Below are positions 6,190-6,230 of a DNA stretch of 6,230 bases, piece after piece. Each line of letters begins with the position of its first letter. Position 1 is the stretch's first letter. Location: contig JAHHTS010000120.1 of the NCBI GenBank assembly GCA_020024475.1, positions 1 through 6,230 on the forward strand, in the 5' to 3' direction. The DNA is from Oscillospiraceae bacterium (lineage in GTDB: Bacteria; Bacillota; Clostridia; Oscillospirales; Ruminococcaceae). A program made the position numbers and the translations under genes. The notes under the pieces are model-generated. The model made no database searches. It was not told the DNA's origin and saw nothing but the letters and a program-made list of their open reading frames with translations.

Positions 6190-6230
6190 ATTTTATTTTG
6201 CGTATTTTATTATTTTTAATATATCATCTA

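Noticed and set aside
5965..6219. Plus-strand open frame over the dipeptidase start
   Set aside because: It is antisense to the conserved N-terminus and ribosome site of the dipeptidase, and its Phe/Ile/Cys-rich product has no family features.
6190..6230. Possible -10 (TAAAAT) upstream of the dipeptidase on the minus strand
   Set aside because: The sequence is almost purely A/T, the match is weak, and the -35 position would fall at or beyond the window edge, so it cannot be supported.

Overview
The window is very AT-rich. Its clear Shine-Dalgarno sites, consensus sigma-A type promoters and U-tailed hairpin terminators point to a low-GC Firmicute, most likely an anaerobic Clostridia member. 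This is inferred from composition and gene types; no rRNA or other lineage marker is present. I see no tRNA, CRISPR array, insertion sequence or phage gene.

Layout, left to right. A polytopic membrane protein resembling the YwaF/TMEM164 family (47-859, + strand) converges on a minus-strand unit, and the two share one hairpin terminator (862-889). The minus-strand unit is read from right to left. It has a near-consensus promoter (3727-3755), then a long gene (1135-3696), then a short, tightly spaced gene of unknown function (916-1122). Further right is yaaA (3777-4529, - strand) with its own extended -10 promoter. A 19-bp perfect hairpin (4647-4688) separates it from a C69-family dipeptidase gene (4696-6177, - strand).

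The centrepiece is the 853-residue product of 1135-3696. Its N-terminal ~640 residues form a complete EF-G-like translational GTPase of the Tet(M)/Tet(O) ribosome-protection type. Its C-terminal ~140 residues form a NYN/PIN-like nuclease domain closely resembling YacP/Rae1, the ribosome A-site endoribonuclease of Bacillus subtilis. A polar linker joins them. All G motifs and the acidic nuclease residues are present. The domain IV tip, which in Tet(M) displaces tetracycline, has a different sequence here. The best reading is a GTPase that docks at the ribosomal A site and delivers an RNase there, rather than a simple tetracycline-resistance determinant. That function is inferred; the domain architecture is directly visible.

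The genes do not form one obvious pathway. YaaA (peroxide/iron stress) and the GTPase-nuclease fusion (translation quality control or stress) are co-oriented neighbours and could be partly co-transcribed, because no convincing terminator lies between them. The dipeptidase and the membrane protein look like independent housekeeping or accessory genes.
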